A DNA stretch of 17,962 bases. It comes from Monoraphidium neglectum. Lineage: Eukaryota; Chlorophyta; Chlorophyceae; Sphaeropleales; Selenastraceae. Location: the NCBI RefSeq assembly GCF_000611645.1, contig NW_014012646.1:1-17962 (forward strand). Direction: 5' to 3'. Under the pieces are notes generated by a model. It ran no database searches and was not told the DNA's origin. It saw nothing but the letters and a program-made list of their open reading frames with translations. Below are positions 9,164 through 17,962 of the stretch, piece after piece. Within the stretch, counting starts at the first letter, position 1. Every line of letters begins with the position of its first letter. The position numbers were made by a program, and so were the translations under genes.

Positions 9164-10870
9164 TCGAACTATCAGATCAGGCGCGTGTAGAGGACATTCT
9201 CGCCTGGCTGGCCGTTCTGGTCAAATGCGTGTCTATCATGCATCGAAATGCGACATCGGCCCACTGACGCATTCTTGGCGGTTGTTAGCTGGGCCTGAAG
9301 CTGCAACAGCAGCAGCTGCCCAAGTGGTCACACAGCGTGTCCTGGGTGGCGCACCCCCGTATGCGTGTCTGGTGCAAAGAGATAGTGTGTCCAAAAAGCG
9401 ACGCAGCTTCCAATGAATGAAACATCCGCACACTGTACGCACCACCAACCTCATGCTCACAGTACAGTACTGTAGGGAACCCAAGCAGCGCCCTCGGGGG
9501 CGGTGCAGCCGCCGCAGCGCAAACGGCTGCCCCAGATTCCCTGCACCGAACGCACATCCCTCGGGATCTCTGGCGCGTTCTGGGCTGCTGCTGAACTAAT
9601 GGGCGCAGCAGCAGGACTGGCAGGCCTATGGCGCCCCTCACGATGCTGCTGTTATTTGCCTCATCCTGTGAGAAGTACAGGCTGGCATGCAGCGCCAGCT
9701 CGCTGTGCGGGCATAAATTAAATTGCCTGTGTGACCTTGGTAAGTGTATGTGGCATATGTAAGCTTCCAGCAGCTTCAAACCAAACAGCCCAGCAGCCAG
9801 CTACAGTAGTATCATTTTCTGGCCGGTTGCGAGCACCTTGCGTGTGGCAGGGCAATGCGACGTGCCTCCAGCTGGTTGGGGCATCTTGCACGCCGTGGGA
9901 TGATTGGCCACCTCTGAGGGCCGCTCTTGGGGGTACGACCCAGCGGGATGGGTCCACCGGGGCGCGATTTTTTGAAATGCATGTAAAATGCAATCCAGGG
10001 ACACGATGCATGTGCGCACGCAATTCATGCAGCACCATCGCACAAACCTGTGAGGACACGCCATATCTTGGGCTGCCGATACAAATGTGCCGGTGTGCCC
10101 TGCAATGTGGCTGCACAGTGTGACGGTTTGTCAGCATGTGCCGCTTGATGGTCGGCGCATGTTGACTACGCCGATGTTGACCGGCCGCTGCCATCGCGGA
10201 ACAACGCTAGCAGCACCACAGGCCACGGATTTGCTTTGAACCTACCTTATATCAATGATCCTTGTTGGGTTTTCCAGCTCGCCGTAGGCAAATCACGACG
10301 ATGAGCCGCGAGCCATGCATCACAGCAGTGGTGTGCATTGGCCAGGGGAGCGCCACACAGCAGGTGTGTGTCCCGTGCGTCGTTGCGGCACATACCCAAT
10401 GAGGCGTACTATAGCACTTGATAAAATCATAAGATACATCTAATCGCCTTGCCCCGCACGACCGTCACAAGCACGTACTGTCACACACACCCTTGATCGC
10501 TCCGTTACTGTTGCTGCGAATGTACCACGTACAAGCGGCATGTACGCGTTGAAAAGCACATTTGCACCGCTTTCGGCATCAACCGGAGCTCGGCGACGCA
10601 GCCAAACGTACAGAACTGTCGTGTCGCAACACAGCAGCAAGAGCACCATCTGCAGCGCACTGCGTGGCGTGCGCGCGCCGCGCCAGCCAGGGATGACATG
10701 GAGCCAAGCAGACGGGCGGCTGCAGTATCGCCCCCTAGCATCAAGGGCATTGCCCGAGGCAAAAGAGGCGGCACCCCTCACAGAGGTGCGGAGGTCGGGT
10801 TGGGACACCTAGGGCGGTGTTGGCTTGGCCGCCTCATCGCCAAGGTGTGGAGCCTCTTCAAAGCAAAGTG
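9164..10870. other. Divergent intergenic region between the ATX-like gene and the sugar transporter
   Basis: About 1.7 kb that should contain the 5' untranslated regions and promoters of both flanking genes. It looks less GC-rich than the genes on either side and lacks their long low-complexity frames. Open frames here (for example 9285-9779 and 9718-10194 on minus, 9731-10123 on plus) mostly lack a usable ATG, show no family pattern and have no convincing splice partners. No tRNA, known ncRNA or TATA-plus-start arrangement could be supported. A small palindrome (ACAGTACTGT) occurs near 9462. Confidence 0.6.
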
Positions 10871-13800
10871 ATGCAGTGCCGCAAGCGCCTGCACTGCGAC
10901 CTTACTCTGACCAGTGCGCCGCCGGCTGCCACGGTCGCCGGCTGCGGCAGCATTTCGCTCCCCTCCGCCCAAAAGTCAAGTGTAATTGGACAGCATGGGT
11001 TGGTGGAGCTCCTGCAACGTCTTGTCAGCCCCTGCATGATGCAGCAGGCTTGTACTTGCAATGAATATTCCCAAGACCCTTGGGATTCTTATATGTCAAG
11101 TGCAAGCCTGCTGCATTGTGTAAGGGCAACGTAGTATTGCGCACAGACGAACCCAAGCAGCAGACCTCGCTACGGCAGGCCCCAGAGCGCGGCGGCGCTC
11201 CTTTGCGCTCACACGTGCACGCTGCCCCCCGATCGTGCGCAGGGAGCGGGCGGCGACCCCGAGGCGCCGCTGCTGGACCCTCTTGACCACGACACTGTCG
11301 ACTGGCGCGCCACAGGCCTTTGCTTCCTGTTCCCCGCGGTACGGGTGTCGCAGAGGGCAGATGCCATGCAGAGCAGAGTATGTGGTCATGTCGCCGCAGG
11401 CGATCCCGGCCCGCTTGAAACGTGGCTGGCACAGCGTAGCCCCAGCACTAACCTCCTCTGCCGTCCCTCAGCCACCCCGCCATCACCCCCGTACGCGCCG
11501 CGACGCGCCCGCAGCTGGGCGGGCTGCTGTTTGGCTACGACATCGGCGCCACCAGCGGCGTGCTCACGTCGCTCACCAACCCCCAGCTCAGCGGCACAGA
11601 CTGGTGCGCACGGCTTGGCGCTTTTTCAAGCCCGCCATGGCGCAGCCGTCACGACACCTTCAACCGCACCTGTCTTTAGGCGGCATCTCAGGGCGCCTCC
11701 TCGCTCGCACGCCCCGCCTTTGTCGCCCGGTCGCCTGAAAGCCGCTGGCATGGCGCACATTGAAGGCCGGCGGCGCTGCGATGCGGCCAGCGCGGGGCCT
11801 CTCACAGCATCAGCACACGACTTCTCTCGGCCCCGACCCCTCGACCTCCCGCAGGTCAAACCTGTCTGCCTTCCAGTCCGGCCTGGTGGTGTCGACGTCG
11901 CTGCTGGGGGCGCTGGCGGGCAGCCTGGTGGCGCTGGCGGCCGGCAACAGGCTGGGGCGGCGCACAGAGATTCTGCTGGCGGCCCTGCTGTATGGTGAGG
12001 TGTGGGGGGAAAGACAGAGAGAGAGAGGGAAACAGAGAAAGAGAGAGAGTGTGTGTGTGGGTTATGGTGTGTGTGTGTGTGTGTGTGTGCATGTGTGCAT
12101 GTGTGTGTGTGTGTGTGTGTAAGAGTGTGTGCTCAGGTGTGTTATGTGCAGGACGTGTTTGGCAGAAATGAGGCAAGCCTACATGGGATGTAAGCCATCA
12201 TGCAGGTCAATTGGATGAGGCAGCAATCGAACAGGGGAAGAGACCACAGGAATGACACGCCAGGCGCCAGTCACATACCCCAAACAGCCGAGCCCGCCCC
12301 ACCGCCCACGCGCCCAGCACCGTCGCACTGCCGTTGCGTACCAATCCCCTGCAGGGGTCTCCTCTGCCAGCCTGGGCGCTGCAGACAGCCTCAACTGGCT
12401 GCTGGCCTGCAGGTGGGTGCCAGCTGCAGGGGGCATGCGCTCGGCTGCGTGGCTGATGTGGCGGCAGACAGCCACTGGTTGCCATGCTGGAGGCGTGATT
12501 GCCCTGGGAACCATGTTGCGCCCCCGCCAGCGACACCAACAGCGGCGGTCGCAACAGGGGCGGGTTTCGCCACGCATGCGTCAGCAGCCCGGTTGCACCG
12601 TTTTCAGCCTCTTCACAGCCCATCCGTGAGGCAGGGCGCCCCGCCTCGCTTGACACCGCCCTCACAACCAATCACCTGCCCTGCGACAACAAACGCACAA
12701 TCAAATACTCCCCCCACACACACACACATGCACACACAAACACACACACACACACACCACACCAGGCTGGGCTATGGCCTGGGCATCGGGCTGGCCATGC
12801 ACGCAGCCCCAGCATACATCGCTGAGACTTCCCCTCCCACAGTCAGAGGCCTGCTCATCAGCCTCAAGGAGGCCGCCATAGGTGGGGCCCTGCCCAATCA
12901 CTCGCCCCCACCCAGCCGACGGGCTGAGCGGGCAGCTGCGGGGCAGCTGCGTGGGGCGCTGTGTGCTGACCCTCGGCTGCGCGTGGGCCCAACGTGCTTT
13001 TACACTTTCCAAAAGCTGCGGGTTTTCTGTTATCAGCCAGGATGAGTCATACCTTTCTTTCTTCTCCCAACCGGCCGCCACTATATGCAAATTTCCACCC
13101 ATCGCCCTGCCCCCTTCCTTCTCCCCCCCCCCCTCCCCAGTCGGCGGCATTCTGCTGGGCTACTTCACGGGCTACGTGTTTGCGGACGACGTCGGCGGCT
13201 GGCGCAGCATGTACGCCTGCGCCGCGCCGCTCGCGCTGGCGCTGGGACTGGGCATGGTGCGTGCAGCCTCCCTGGGCCGGGGGTTATGAGGCTCTCCCAT
13301 GATCAACATGATAGGGCGGATTGGTTACTGGGGTGTGGTCATGGAGGTTGACTGCTGCGCAGATTGATCCTGCTTGCGATCCCCCATTCCGCTGCCTGCC
13401 GTCACACAACCTCAACCGCACCCCCAACCCTCGAAACTATCTCACGCGCGCCCCAGGCCTCGCTCCCCGAGTCCCCCCGCTGGCTTCTGCTCTCCGGCGC
13501 CGGCCGCGACGCCGCCGCCGCCGCCCTCGCGCGCGCGGAGGGCGCCCGCGCGGCCGACCCCCGCGTAGTCCAGGCCGAGCTCGACGCCATGGTTACAGGC
13601 GCCGCGGCCGACGGCGGCGGCGGCGGCGGCAGCCAGGGGGGCGCGAAGCTGCTGGCGCTGTTTGGGGAGGCGCGGTACCGGCGGCCGCTGCTGATTGGTT
13701 CGAGCCTGATGCTGTTTCAGCAGATCACGGGGCAGCCCAGCGTGCTGTACTACGCGAACCAGATCTTTGAGAAGGCCGGCTTCTCTTCTGGCCAGGTGAG

Positions 13801-15534
13801 GCCTGGTTTGCGCTGTTCGTGTGGTGGGGGGTAGGGGAGGGGGATGCAAATCAGGGGGATGGGAATTTCGGGAGGTGGCAAGCCTTGCATGAGAATGAGG
13901 CTGCTGCCGGCTGCACGCAGGAGGATTGCGGGGGCTAGAGAGCACTCACAGAATCACATACACACACAAATACGCACACACACGCACAAGCACACGCGCA
14001 GACTCCCTCGTAAGACAAGCACGTACTTTAAGATAACCACACTCCTTGCCCATCGGCCATGCCCGCAGGAGGCTGCGGAGGTGAGTGTGGTGCTGGGGGC
14101 GTTCAAGCTGCTGATGACCATCGTGGCCGTGGCCACAGTCGACAAGGTGGGCGACGCGTGTGGCCTGGCAGGGTTGAGGGCCGGGGTCGCCACCCTGTGG
14201 GCTGACAGGAGAGGAGTGCTGCCATACAGCAAAGGAGGGGGTTGGCGGGCAGGAACCCTGGTGCCCTCAGGCGGCCGCAAGCGCTGCTCTTGCCAAAAAC
14301 GCTGAAGCTTGCTTGCCGTATGCAACAAGCAAAGACGGCGGGTCTCATCGTCTCAACACCCTCCACCCCCTGCGCCGCGCCACACTGCCACACCCCTCAA
14401 TGCCCCAGCTGGGCCGCCGCCCGCTGCTGCTGGCCGGCGTGAGCGGGATGGTGGTCGCGCTGCTCGCGCTGGGCCTGGCGCAGGGCTCCGGCGGCGGCGG
14501 CGGCGGCGCGGTGGCGGGTGTCAGCGTGGTGGCGCTGCTGCTGTATGTCGGCTGCTACCAAGTGTCCTTTGGGCCCATTTCCTGGCTCATAGTCGGAGAG
14601 GTGAGTTCCATGGTCGCGGAAGGCGGAGAGTCGGTTGGTCTAGATGCGATCAGTGACCTGCATAGATAGACCGAGGAGTCAGCGAAGGGTGGAACGCGTA
14701 CGTGGGGTGTTGCAGTGGTGCGGAGTGCTTTTGCAGGGTGGCCGGTTGAGCGCATACTGTGGGGTTGAGGAGTGAACGCCTGTGTCCGTAGCAGGCCGCT
14801 GGCTGGGACAGGACAGGTGGCACGTGCAGGAACTCGCGCCACAGAGTGACGTGTGAAATGCCCCCTCTTGTCCCAGCCGGTGCTTCAACACAAAATTGGA
14901 GGCTGCCTGTTGCTGCCTGCAGACCTCGGCTCCTTTGACAGGGCCCTTGCTTCGTGCCCATCACACACACACACACACACACGCAACACAACACAACACA
15001 ACACACACGCACATCCTGCCCCAGGTGTTCCCCCTGGCGGTGCGCTCCCAGGCCATCGCCCTGGCGGCGGTGATGAACTACGCATCAAACTTTGGGGTGT
15101 CCCTCGCACTGCCGACAGTGCAGGAGGCCGTGGGGCTGCCGGCCACGTACCTCGGTTTCGCTGGGGTGGGCGTCGTGGCGCTGCTGTCGATATACCTCAC
15201 AGGTGGGGGGGGGGGGCCCGCGGGCGGCAGCGTGACGGCGTGGCATCAAGCGCGACGCGATGGGGAGGGAGTCGGTGTTGTGTAGGAAGGCACTGGTGGG
15301 AGCAAATGGTGCCGTCATTCCTCGGAGAACGAGAAGCCGCCACCCCAAAACACACATGCACGTATATACACACACAAGCACCCACGCATGTCCACACGTC
15401 CGCGCGCGCGCGCAGTGCCTGAGACCAAGGGCAAGACGCTTGAGGAGATCGAGGCCATGTGGTCATCCGGCGGGACCACCGCGGCCGCGGCGATCGCCGC
15501 CCCCAAGGCACGCGATGAGGGCGGCAGCCAGTGA
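10871..15534 (+). CDS. MFS sugar/H+ symporter, D-xylose-proton symporter-like 3 type (probably plastidic)
   Basis: Membrane transporter of the sugar porter family, closest in remembered pattern to Arabidopsis At5g59250; it likely moves a hexose or pentose with protons. Exons: 10871-11119, 11243-11338, 11515-11603, 11855-11994, 12355-12412, 12766-12881, 13141-13256, 13457-13795, 14069-14146, 14409-14600, 15025-15202, 15416-15534. All are GT-AG with consistent phases and encode 589 residues, including the stop-proximal KARDEGGSQ. Visible motifs: GGLLFGYDIGATSG in TM1 (about 117-130), NRLGRR loop (176-181), GLAMHAAPAYIAETSP, PESPRWLL (292-299), QQITGQPSVLYY in TM7 (376-387), LGRRPLL (428-434), FGPISWLIVGE in TM10 and VPETKGKTLEEIE after TM12. 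The central loop has a Gly-rich insert. The start is uncertain: ATG 10871 adds a basic, Ser/Ala/Thr-rich leader and matches plastidic homologue length, whereas ATG 11093 in the same frame gives 515 residues. Substrate and membrane are inferred. Confidence 0.92.
11039..11116. repeat. Fold-back inverted repeat (hairpin) over the transporter's exon 1
   Basis: The outer arms 11039-11058 and 11097-11116 are 20 bases each and complementary at 19 positions; the remaining pair is a G-U wobble if transcribed in the plus sense. The inner stem 11070-11075 pairs with 11079-11084 around a 3-base loop, with an imperfect A/T-rich segment between the stems. The structure includes the candidate downstream start ATG at 11093 and lies just before the first donor (gtaagg at 11120). 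Confidence 0.85.
12003..12133. repeat. (GA)n then (GT)n microsatellite in transporter intron 4
   Basis: A GA-rich tract (about 12014-12050) is followed by GT runs (about 12051-12133), starting within ten bases of the 5' splice site at 11995. The composition in sense resembles the ATX-like intron repeat at 1028-1282. Confidence 0.95.
12714..12764. repeat. (CA)n tract abutting the 3' splice site of transporter intron 5
   Basis: The CA repeat runs right up to the acceptor (cacaccacaccag|GC at 12765/12766), so the usual pyrimidine tract is replaced by alternating C and A. Confidence 0.95.
13955..13999. repeat. (CA)n tract in transporter intron 8
   Basis: A broken CA repeat in the acceptor-proximal half of the intron 13796-14068, about 70 bases upstream of the AG. 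Confidence 0.9.
14962..15010. repeat. (CA)n/(CAACA)n tract before the acceptor of transporter intron 10
   Basis: A CA repeat passing into CAACA units, ending 14 bases before the acceptor AG at 15024. The intron (14601-15024) is the longest in this gene. Confidence 0.95.
15350..15412. repeat. CA-rich tract and (CG)n run before the last transporter acceptor
   Basis: A broken CA repeat (15350-15398) is followed by a CG run (about 15400-15412) that directly forms the acceptor context gcgcgcgcag|TG. The same intron begins gtgggggggg, with twelve consecutive G directly after the GT (15205-15216). Confidence 0.9.
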
Positions 15535-15859
15535 GGCTGTTCTTTCATGTGCAAACAGCACACAGGAATGAGCGCTGCTCTGTAGGCTATGTGAATTGAC
15601 TGTCCTCGAGATGATTTGTCGCGCTCGATAGATGCATGATTGGTGCACATGTACACCTGCATGTACTTGGTTCATGGATTTTCTCCTGATTGTTGCAGAT
15701 CGCAGCTTTGATGTAGGATGACGGCTGGGTGGAAACACCAAAGTTGGAGTGTTTAAGGTTGTAGGCCCTGTTGATGTTGCAAGATCGAAATGAAAGGGTG
15801 CCCTGCCACACCAAGGCAAGGCTGCATTTGGGCAGGCTGCCTGCGGGCCGCCGACCGTG

Positions 15860-15864
15860 TTACA
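15860..15864 (-). terminator. TGTAA polyadenylation signal of the NAC alpha gene
   Basis: TTACA on the plus strand, hence TGTAA in the sense of the minus-strand NACA gene, about 415 bases after its stop codon. It is the only such signal seen between 16278 and 15550. It lies 11 bases from the transporter's own TGTAA, so the two transcripts should overlap tail to tail. Confidence 0.6.
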
Positions 15865-15874
15865 TCCCTTTTTG

Positions 15875-15879
15875 TGTAA
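15875..15879 (+). terminator. TGTAA polyadenylation signal of the sugar transporter
   Basis: The only TGTAA on the plus strand between the transporter stop (15532-15534) and 15900. TGTAA is the usual chlorophyte poly(A) signal, with cleavage expected 10-20 bases downstream. That would give a 3' untranslated region of about 355 bases. TGTAG variants occur earlier but are weaker candidates. Confidence 0.65.
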
Positions 15880-16278
15880 GCTCATGCCTACAATTCGTCG
15901 GCGACAAGGCAGCGGATTACGATGCCGCTAAAGGCGACACAACAAAGCACCCTGCTGCAGAGTTGCCAGAATGCAGCCGCCCTGCAAGCTTCACACAGCA
16001 AGCCCACCACAGCACTGGCTCTCGTGACTCCGCCCCCATCAGCACAAGGGGGGGTCTGGGAGGCCCCAAGCTCGGCCCAAACACCCACACACAAACACAT
16101 GCAGCACGTCTGAGCCCTTGCCGTGCAGCCAAGAGTCGTGGTCCCCTGGCTCAACTTTGGGATCGCCGGCAGGGTGATGGATGCGAGATCGCCGGTACGG
16201 TGTCAAATGTATTGATAAAGGCTCGCTGTCACGTGGGGCTCAGGCAGGCTGGTGGTGGTGGGGGGGTCGTGAGTCATG

Positions 16279-17573
16279 TTACGTCATCGTGAGCTCCATG
16301 ATGGCGCTGACGATGTCGCCGCCACTGGCCTTCAGGGCCTTGACCGCACGGCCCCGGGAGACGTTGGCCTGGCAGGGTTGGGTGGGGGCAGGGGGGGGGG
16401 GTGACACCGACATTGAGCAAGCGCGCGTCACCATGCAGAGCGGAATAACAAAATCGGCAGGCCGGCGGCGGCGACACTTTGAAGGGGGCGGTGGGGTGGG
16501 GAGGTGCGCGGAGTGAGGTGGCGGGGCTGTGGTGGAGGATGACTCGTCACCTGTGTAATCAAGGGATGCTGCTTTGGTTTGCATGACACATGACTTGACA
16601 TGCAAACGAGTTCATCGCCACGCCGGCCTATCGCAGCCGCTAAAGGGCTGCCGCCGCCGGGCGTGCTGCATTGGCGTGAAGTGCTACCGCAGCAAGCCCG
16701 TGCCGCAGCAGTTCAGAAGCAGAAAATTTGTTGGTTGCCGCAACCCGCCTTCGAGCTTTGTTTATACACGTGTGAGAACGCAGCAGAGCACGGCCACAAG
16801 TGTGTCGAAACAAGGCTCAAGCCTCTGGGAGCTGGTGGTGCAGTGCAGCTGTCCAGCAGATGCACTCCCGTACAGGTGGGTGGGCGCCAATCATCACGCT
16901 TCACATCCGGGGGATGCATCCCCCCCGATGTGCACCTGGATGCTTGGCGCCCATCGCTTGTCACAAGTCACAGAGCCCCAACCATGTCGGCCCCAACAGC
17001 ACACTGTACTTCAAGTCCCCAAGAACCGTCCCCTGTCCGCCCGACCATGCCGTGCTCAACAGCAGCGAGGGCGGGTGGCATGCACGCCCGACCCCAGGCA
17101 AGTAGCAGGGCGTGCTGCGTCTGTAAATTAGCGGCCATGCATACACGGACGCACGGCCCTGAGCCGTGATATGTTGGAATTTGTGTGGTTTCAACCCAGC
17201 CGCAGCCATCACCTGCGTCATGACCAGCTCGATGTCCTTGGGCTCGACGCCGGTCTCGTCCCCGTCCTCGCCAGCACCCTCCTCCTCCTCCTCCTCCTCC
17301 ACTGGAAGGTCAATTCGCAAGCGATCATTTGCGACCGTTTGATGCATGGAGGGTTGAGGCGAGAGGCACCAACACAGGCAGGGCTTGCTTGCAGACGAGC
17401 ACCCCGTCGGGTTGCTGGCGGGTGCCTGCAGCTCAGCCCCGGCCAGGGCGGCTGAACCCTGCGCAGCGCGGGCGCCCGCGGGGTCGCTCACCGACCGCGC
17501 TGGGCCCGCCGGTGTCTGCGCCATAGTCAGCCCCCGAAGGCATCGCAAACTGCTGCGCCATGTGGGCTTGGGC
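16279..17573 (-). CDS. NACA: Nascent polypeptide-associated complex subunit alpha, C-terminal three exons (5' end outside the window)
   Basis: NAC alpha pairs with NAC beta (BTF3) at the ribosome exit tunnel, shields nascent chains and limits wrong targeting to the ER; it is cytosolic. Exons: 17573-17492, 17301-17213, 16368-16279. The first opens AQAHMAQQFAMP, the segment that in NACA follows the NAC barrel, preceded by a good acceptor (ttgtctttttacag). The second carries seven glutamates, then TGVEPKDIELVMTQ. The third reads ANVSRGRAVKALKASGGDIV, then SAIMELTMT and TAA. Together these form the C-terminal UBA domain, nearly identical to the plant/animal pattern. Phases are 0 in, 1 between the first two, then 0. 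The conserved NAC barrel exons are not found up to base 17962, so an intron of at least 389 bases separates them. The last intron (844 bases) is unusually long for this window. Confidence 0.95.
16369..17212 (-). other. Last intron of the NAC alpha gene
   Basis: 844 bases from CAG|gtgatg to ccctgccag|GCC. In sense it ends with a long C-rich tract. Apart from the palindrome at 16881-16953, no coding exon is supported. A box-C-like GTGATGA exists within the palindrome, but no matching box D follows at snoRNA spacing. Confidence 0.85.
16881..16953. repeat. 73-bp imperfect palindrome in the last NACA intron
   Basis: The outer arms TGGGCGCCAA (16881-16890) and TTGGCGCCCA (16944-16953) are exact complements. 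Inside them the arms continue to pair with few mismatches (CACATC with GATGTG, a G-run with a C-run) to a self-complementary ATGCAT centre near 16914-16919. Transcribed with the intron, it would form a long, nearly continuous stem. Confidence 0.85.
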
Positions 17574-17962
17574 CTGTAAAAAGACAAGAAAAGGTGCGGG
17601 GCGGTCCGCAGTGTGCGAGGGTCGGGCATAGATGACGAGGAGTGGAGCGCGCACAGCTGGGTGGCGGTCGAGCAAGGGGGGCCGGGTGCTTGGGGGCGTT
17701 GAGGAGCAAAGCTAGAAGGCTGGGTGATCCGAGCCAAATGGTCGGCTGGGAGGGGGGGGGCTGTGCTCCTCCTGTGCTTGATGGATGAACAGGGGGTTTG
17801 CACGGGCAGCTGGCTGGCCCCTTTCGCCCCGCTTGGCCGATGATGCTGCAACCCGAGCGGCGCGAAGGCCAGCCCAGTCACTGGCGCCGCGGCCCCGACG
17901 TCTCCACGCACGCGGCATCCCAGCAAGGCAGAGTCTGCCCGGACAGGCGCATGGTGATGCGG
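17574..17962 (-). other. Intron or upstream sequence of the NAC alpha gene
   Basis: No exon matching the NAC barrel (the conserved stretch around YVIFGEAKIEDL in this family) can be read in any minus-strand frame here. The segment is therefore interpreted as part of an intron preceding exon 17573-17492. The open frame that spans it is a reading-through of non-coding sequence. Confidence 0.6.

Larger units (their letters stand above)
15535..16278. other. Convergent 3' region between the transporter and NAC alpha genes
   Basis: 744 bases between two stop codons facing each other. It holds both 3' untranslated regions and both TGTAA signals. No open frame with family resemblance, no repeat of note and no RNA gene was seen. 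Confidence 0.75.

Noticed and set aside
9155..9180. tRNA-like B box (ATTCGAACT) near the ATX-like start
   Set aside because: No matching A box or cloverleaf could be built around it; it overlaps the first exon and its upstream sequence.
7319..9190. 623-codon open frame on the plus strand
   Set aside because: It is antisense to the Q-rich exon and Tudor exons of the ATX-like gene, consists mainly of poly-Ala, Pro and Arg runs, and crosses two well-supported introns. It is a composition shadow.
9731..10123. Cysteine-rich 130-codon frame in the divergent intergenic region
   Set aside because: It begins with GTG, has its only ATG late in the frame, shows no spaced-cysteine domain pattern and no splice partner.
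10778..10972. Possible alternative first exon of the ATX-like gene (ATG, phase-2 donor TCT|gtgagg near 10783)
   Set aside because: The phase fits, but the intron would be about 1.8 kb, far longer than any other in the gene, while exon 9163-9057 fits with a 105-base intron.
15203..15217. Run of twelve G directly after the last transporter donor as a G-quadruplex
   Set aside because: A single G-run may form structure, but nothing else marks it as functional; it is mentioned only within the repeat entry.
16881..16960. C/D box snoRNA in the NACA intron (GTGATGA in sense)
   Set aside because: No CTGA box D occurs at the right distance and there is no terminal stem; the GTGATGA falls inside the palindrome arm.
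17280..17301. CTC repeat as an independent microsatellite
   Set aside because: It is the coding poly-glutamate stretch of NAC alpha, a normal feature of this family's acidic linker.

Overview
This is nuclear DNA of a green plant-lineage microalga, most likely a core chlorophyte. Three lines of evidence support this: very GC-rich exons interrupted by many short GT-AG introns, introns full of (CA)n/(GT)n microsatellites, and TGTAA polyadenylation signals of the chlorophyte type. The encoded proteins also resemble plant families (ATX-type trithorax methyltransferase, plastidic xylose/H+ symporter-like transporter, NAC alpha). There is no operon logic, rRNA, tRNA, CRISPR array or recognisable transposase gene. 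The species cannot be named from the sequence.

Layout: (1) 9163 to 1, minus strand: 16 exons of an ATX1/2-type histone H3K4 methyltransferase. About 1580 residues are visible, in the order Tudor - Q-rich linker - Tudor - Q-rich linker - PWWP - FYRN - FYRC - PHD - extended PHD. The catalytic SET end lies beyond base 1. (2) 9164 to 10870: a 1.7 kb divergent intergenic region with no supportable gene. (3) 10871 (or 11093) to 15534, plus strand: 12 exons of a 12-TM sugar/H+ symporter of the major facilitator superfamily. (4) 15535 to about 16278: the short tail-to-tail space, where the polyadenylation signals of the transporter and the next gene sit 15 bases apart on opposite strands. (5) 17573 to 16279, minus strand: the last three exons of the nascent polypeptide-associated complex alpha subunit. 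Its N-terminal exons lie beyond the right edge.

The three genes are functionally unrelated (chromatin, sugar transport, co-translational chaperone), as is usual for neighbours in a nuclear genome. They are linked only by a divergent promoter region (ATX/transporter) and a convergent terminator region (transporter/NACA). All exon models were built by hand from splice signals, frame continuity and family conservation. Every junction listed keeps the reading frame.

The points most worth a second look are: the duplicated Tudor module in an ATX-type protein; two fold-back hairpins (one over the transporter's possible start codon, one in a NACA intron); a consistent polarity of intronic repeats (GT near donors, CA near acceptors, in both genes); and the interlocked poly(A) signals.
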